The translations under genes were made by a program, and so were the position numbers. A stretch of DNA of 64,000 nucleotides from Apodemus sylvaticus (lineage: Eukaryota > Chordata > Mammalia > Rodentia > Muridae): assembly GCF_947179515.1 (NCBI RefSeq), contig NC_067477.1, positions 72,650,644-72,714,643 of the forward strand. The letters are read 5' to 3'. Of this stretch, positions 60,713 to 64,000 are shown piece after piece. The notes below the pieces were generated by a model, which worked only from the letters and a program-made list of their open reading frames with translations, did no database searches and was not told where the DNA came from. The first letter of the stretch is position 1. Each line of letters begins with the position of its first letter.

Positions 60713-61857
60713 ATTGCTGGTGTGATTACAAGCTGGTACTACTACTCTGGAAATCAGCTTAGCAACTCCTCAGAAAATTGGACATAGTACTACCTGAGGA
60801 CCCAGCTATACCACTCCTAGGCATATACCCAGAAGATGCTCCCACATGTAATAAGGACACATGCTTCACTATGTTTATAGCAGCCTTATTTATAATAGCC
60901 AGAAGTTCAAAAGAACCCAGATGTCCTTCAACAGAAGAATGCATACAGAAAATGTGGTACATTTACACAATGGAGTACTATTAGCTATTAAGAACGATGA
61001 ATTCCTGAAATTCTTATGCAAATGGATGGAAATAGAAAATATCCTGATGAGGTAACCCAATCACAAAAGAACACATATGGTATGCACTCACTGATAAGTA
61101 GATATTAGCCCCAATAGTCTGAATACCCAAGATATAATTCACAGAAAACATGAAGCTCAAGAAGAAGGAAGTCAAAAGTGTGGCTGCTTCTGTTCTGAGA
61201 AAGGGAACAAAATACTCACAGGAGCAAATATGTAGATGAAGTATAGAGCAGAGACTGAAGCAAAGGCCATCCAGAGACTGTCCCACCTGGGGATTCATCC
61301 TATATAGAGTCACCAAACCCTGACACTATTGTGGACACCAAGAAATGCATCAGGAGCCTTGCTGAAAGGTTCCTGATGTGGCTGTCTCCTGAGATGCCCT
61401 GCCAGAGCCTTACAAATACAGAGGCAGATGCTCACAGCTAACCATTGGATGGAGTGCTTGATCCTCAATAGAGGAGCTAGAGAAAGGACTAAAGGAGCTG
61501 AAGGGGTTTTCAAGCTCATAGGAAGAACAACAATATTGATCAATCAGACCCTCCAGAGCTTCCAGGGACTAAGCCATCAACCAAGGGGTACACATGGCTC
61601 CAGATGCATATGCAGCAGAGGATTGCCTTGTTGACATCAATGGGAGGAGAGGTCCTTAGTCCTATGAAGACTCGGTATGAAGATTCCCAGTGTAGGGGAA
61701 TTGAGGCCTGGGAGGTGGGAGTGGTGGATGAAGGAACACTCTCATAGAAGTAGGGGGAGGGAGGAAGGGATGGGGCTATCCGGCAGGAGGGAAAACTGTG
61801 AAAGGGGATAACATTTGAGATGTAAATAAAGAATATAGCCAATAAAATAAAACATAA
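60713..61857 (+). mobile_element. 5'-truncated L1 with long-type 3' UTR
   Basis: Begins within the ORF2 C-terminal coding region at tgctggtgtgattacaagc. It runs through the ORF2 stop and then about 730 bp of 3' UTR to aacatttgagatgtaaataa and an A-rich end (aaataaaataaaacataaaa). The UTR differs from that of the L1s at 1 and 54 kb but matches the antisense L1 at 25.2-26.2 kb. Typical 5' truncation from incomplete reverse transcription. No target duplication could be fixed. Confidence 0.9.
60715..61108 (+). pseudogene. L1 ORF2 C-terminal fragment
   Basis: Encodes the last part of the L1 ORF2 protein after the cysteine-rich knuckle. PEDPAIPLLGIYPEDAP, CNKDTCFTMFIAALFIIARS and MWYIYTMEYY are read in one frame (60778-60984). 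A small deletion at actattagctattaag (about 60980) then breaks the frame, and the rest (MKFL/EFLKFLCKWMEIEN) is in another. The family stop lies near 61106-61108. It has no N-terminal domains and no catalytic residues, so it is a dead fragment. Confidence 0.88.
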
Positions 61858-62849
61858 AAAGGCACACTTTAATGCTAAGCTTCCTAAACACTTCTCTTTG
61901 ATAAGTTTCAGAACATGAATCTTTGTTTTGATATTAACTTTTATGACTAAGTCGTTTTATAAGATTAATGAATTTGGTTGGATGCTTAGATGTTTAAAGC
62001 CTTATGGTATGATTATGAATCTCTATATGAATTTTGCACTCATAAATTTTTCAGATGTTCCATGGCTCATATTTATTCTAAAATTATTTGTTATTTATCT
62101 GAAATTATGAATTATAGTATGTTCAAGTAGCATCTCATACTTTTTGTATGAGTTTAATTTTGCTACACCCACAAACTCTACATACCATTGAAATGTAAAA
62201 TAGCCTCATTCATTTCATTTAAAAAAACGTCTAAGCAGCTGGGTTATTGCTAAGATACTACCTGTGTTTGGCATAATTCTATGAGGTGGAAAAAGCAAGG
62301 GAAAACACTTTTTCGAATATCTCAACTAGTGTTGTAATTCTTGATTACTTAATAATAAAAAAATTTCAAGGCCTCTTAATATTATAAAGTGAGTCAACTC
62401 TCTCTAAACAATGATAAATGTTTCTTGAGATTAAAAAATGTCAACCCTGTGTTTTCTAGAACTAAAAAAAAAAAACAAGCTTATACTTTTTTTAGTCTGA
62501 ATTAAATATATTTCATGGCATTTAAGCAGCTGTGATGGAAACTGTTGTATTTCATATTTTCTTGCTTTTTCAGAGACTATGAAAATGACATGAAGGTAGT
62601 TCAATCATCATGAATTAGTCTTTCGCATTTCAGTTACTTGAGGTAAGTCACTCCAAGATATTTACTGGGAAAGAATGTCTATGATATATTGAACAGGCAG
62701 CACCAACATGATATATGAAATCATACTAAAAGTCATTACAAGTTCTATAAAGAATCTAGACTGACTTTGCTTGGGGAACATACAGTGGACAGACTTACAT
62801 TTGAACAACACTAAAAATTCTAGACATTATAGGTAAAACAAATATAAGA
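61858..62849. other. AT-rich unique DNA, no gene seen
   Basis: No interspersed repeat recognised. An A-run sits at 62465-62475. Confidence 0.5.
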
Positions 62850-62999
62850 AGTCTGAAAAGAATGGGTTGGGAAGATTCTCAGTGGATACAGTCTCATGCA
62901 ATGTGAAATCCTGAGTTCAGCTCTCCAGTACCCAAGTAAATAATGCATGTATTGGTGTATCAGTAACAACACTAGTGAATGTAAAGCCCTAGTACTTAT
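62850..62999 (+). mobile_element. B4/ID-B1-lineage SINE, sense
   Basis: ggttgggaagattctcagtg, gcaatgtgaaatcctgagtt and cagctctccagtacccaag follow the tRNA-derived head of rodent ID/B4 SINEs (ggctggagagatggctcag...gacctgagttcgaatccccagcacc). Its 3' half is diverged. Confidence 0.6.
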
Positions 63000-63059
63000 A
63001 GGAAAATGATGAACTGAAGTTTCATTGAAAAATCTTTTCTCAAGGATTAATGAGGACCT

Positions 63060-64000
63060 CTGCATAACGTCCAGCTACCCAACCTGGTGCTTAGACCTTC
63101 TATACACTCCTCCTGGGTCTAGCCTGGTGAGTTCCCTTGACATCTCCACCCATGCCTTTTCTGCAACACACCAGATCTAGACTGAATATCACAACCAGGG
63201 GACCAGCCTAGCATGTACTTCCCTGTCTGTACTACAAGGGAATTCTAGCCAGGATACTCCCTATCTATGTCCAAGCACATAGGACTATCCTATGCCATAA
63301 CAAAACATTCCACTCAACTAAATGTATACTCAAAGTCCAGTCTTGGAAAATAAAGCACATTCTTGAGAGGACTCTACCAATCTAGTCCTCTTTGCCCACC
63401 TGATTTCATTCCATCCAAGCCATTTACATGACCCAGACTCAACCTGTAGGAAGCTACACATTACATCCTGCTTTCTACCACAACTACTCTGTTCATAGCA
63501 AACTCAGAAGTAACAAAGAATTTTGATGTGTCAAAATATCACTGCAACATACCAGCTATATGAAAGATTAAGCCAATATCTTATCTTTAAAACCTACTAG
63601 TGCTGCAGAGATCGTTGTTAAGTAGAATAACCTAGATGAACTCCACAACACAAAATTTAAACAGAATTTAAAAAACAATAATGTGCTTTATCAATGAATA
63701 GAGTTTAAAGAAAACAGGAAGGAATTATTCAATAAAAATAAGAACAAAGGGTTGAAGGAGAATAAAAAGCTGAATTATGCTAAAAAAAAAAGCACAAACA
63801 TGAGGTTTATGGAAATGATAAAGACTATGTAAGAGTTGAGAGCAGAATTCAATCTGGAGATTGAAACACTGAAGATGGCCCAAGTTGAAATTAAGGTAGA
63901 TTTGAATAATTTAACTAGAAAACTCAAAGGAAAGCTTTCTAAGAATGAATCAAGAGGAAGATAGAAAATTTGGACTCAAAAATAAATAAGGTATCTAGAC
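63060..64000 (+). mobile_element. 5' part of an old L1 (Lx-like), continues right of window
   Basis: GC-richer leader sequence (63060-63520) resembling an L1 5' UTR is followed by A-rich sequence with Lys/Glu-rich coiled-coil coding potential. This arrangement and the phrase aatttaactagaaaactcaa are typical of the start of ORF1 in older rodent L1s. The element is cut by the window edge. The left boundary is approximate, and the subfamily is inferred. Confidence 0.6.
63845..63964 (+). pseudogene. L1 ORF1 coiled-coil fragment
   Basis: A 39-codon open stretch ending in a stop at 63962-63964 reads LEIETLKMAQVEIKVDLN and NLTRKLKGKLSKNESRG, which fits the coiled-coil N-terminal half of an L1 ORF1 protein (the RNA chaperone). 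The stop and the change of frame after it, where related L1s continue, show that it is not functional. Upstream, similar A-rich sequence is interrupted by further stops, so the start codon cannot be fixed. Confidence 0.55.

Noticed and set aside
1..64000. CRISPR arrays, operons, phage or bacterial defence systems
   Set aside because: Repeat types, SINEs, L1s and base composition are those of a rodent nuclear genome. No regularly spaced repeats or gene clusters exist.

Overview
The window looks like rodent nuclear DNA, most probably from Mus. The basis is L1 retrotransposons with an F-type monomeric 5' UTR and murine 3' UTRs, together with B2, B3 and B4 (RSINE) SINEs, a rodent medium-reiteration composite repeat, and long CA/GA/CTCTT microsatellites. 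I found no intact protein-coding gene, tRNA, rRNA, CRISPR array or prokaryotic feature. All long reading frames with recognisable homology are dead L1 ORFs. The rest are low-complexity translations or chance frames in AT-rich DNA. The window behaves like intergenic or deep intronic sequence.

Layout. (1) 1-1348: 3' part of an L1 on the + strand, with the ORF2 C-terminus and 3' UTR; it continues beyond the left edge. (2) About 1.35-24 kb: a long stretch almost free of rodent-specific transposons, holding only microsatellites and decayed mammalian-wide MIR pieces. Within it, 11.4-12.7 kb has the look of a conserved non-coding (enhancer-like) block. (3) 24-27.4 kb: a repeat cluster on the minus strand (two truncated L1s, a B2 with target-site duplication, a B3/B4-type SINE, a weak B1-like piece), followed by a large CTCTT tract. 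(4) 30.8-32.6 kb: a B4 SINE split by a composite element with direct terminal repeats. (5) 37.9-38.5 kb: an LTR-like, unassigned segment. (6) 44.7-45.05 kb: a tail-to-tail pair of B3 SINEs. (7) 47 kb: a B4. (8) 49.1-51.5 kb: a second copy of the composite, interrupted by a further insertion carrying a GA tract. (9) 54.07-59.81 kb: a nearly complete but inactivated F-type L1. (10) 60.7-61.86 kb: a 5'-truncated L1 with a different, longer 3' UTR. (11) 62.85-64.0 kb: a SINE and then the 5' portion of an old L1 running off the right edge.

The best-supported unusual observation is at the 54-59.8 kb L1. A perfect 13-bp target-site duplication (54054-54066 and 59813-59825) brackets the L1 body plus about 120 bp of non-L1 sequence ending in its own AATAAA and A-run. 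This is the signature of a 3' transduction. The second is a 72-bp direct repeat (71/72 identical) at 31091 and 32126 that crosses the boundary between the composite element and its B4 host. That points to a local duplication or conversion after insertion. Family names for the composite (RMER1-like), the LTR-like segment and the conserved blocks come from memory and pattern; none was checked against a repeat library or an alignment.
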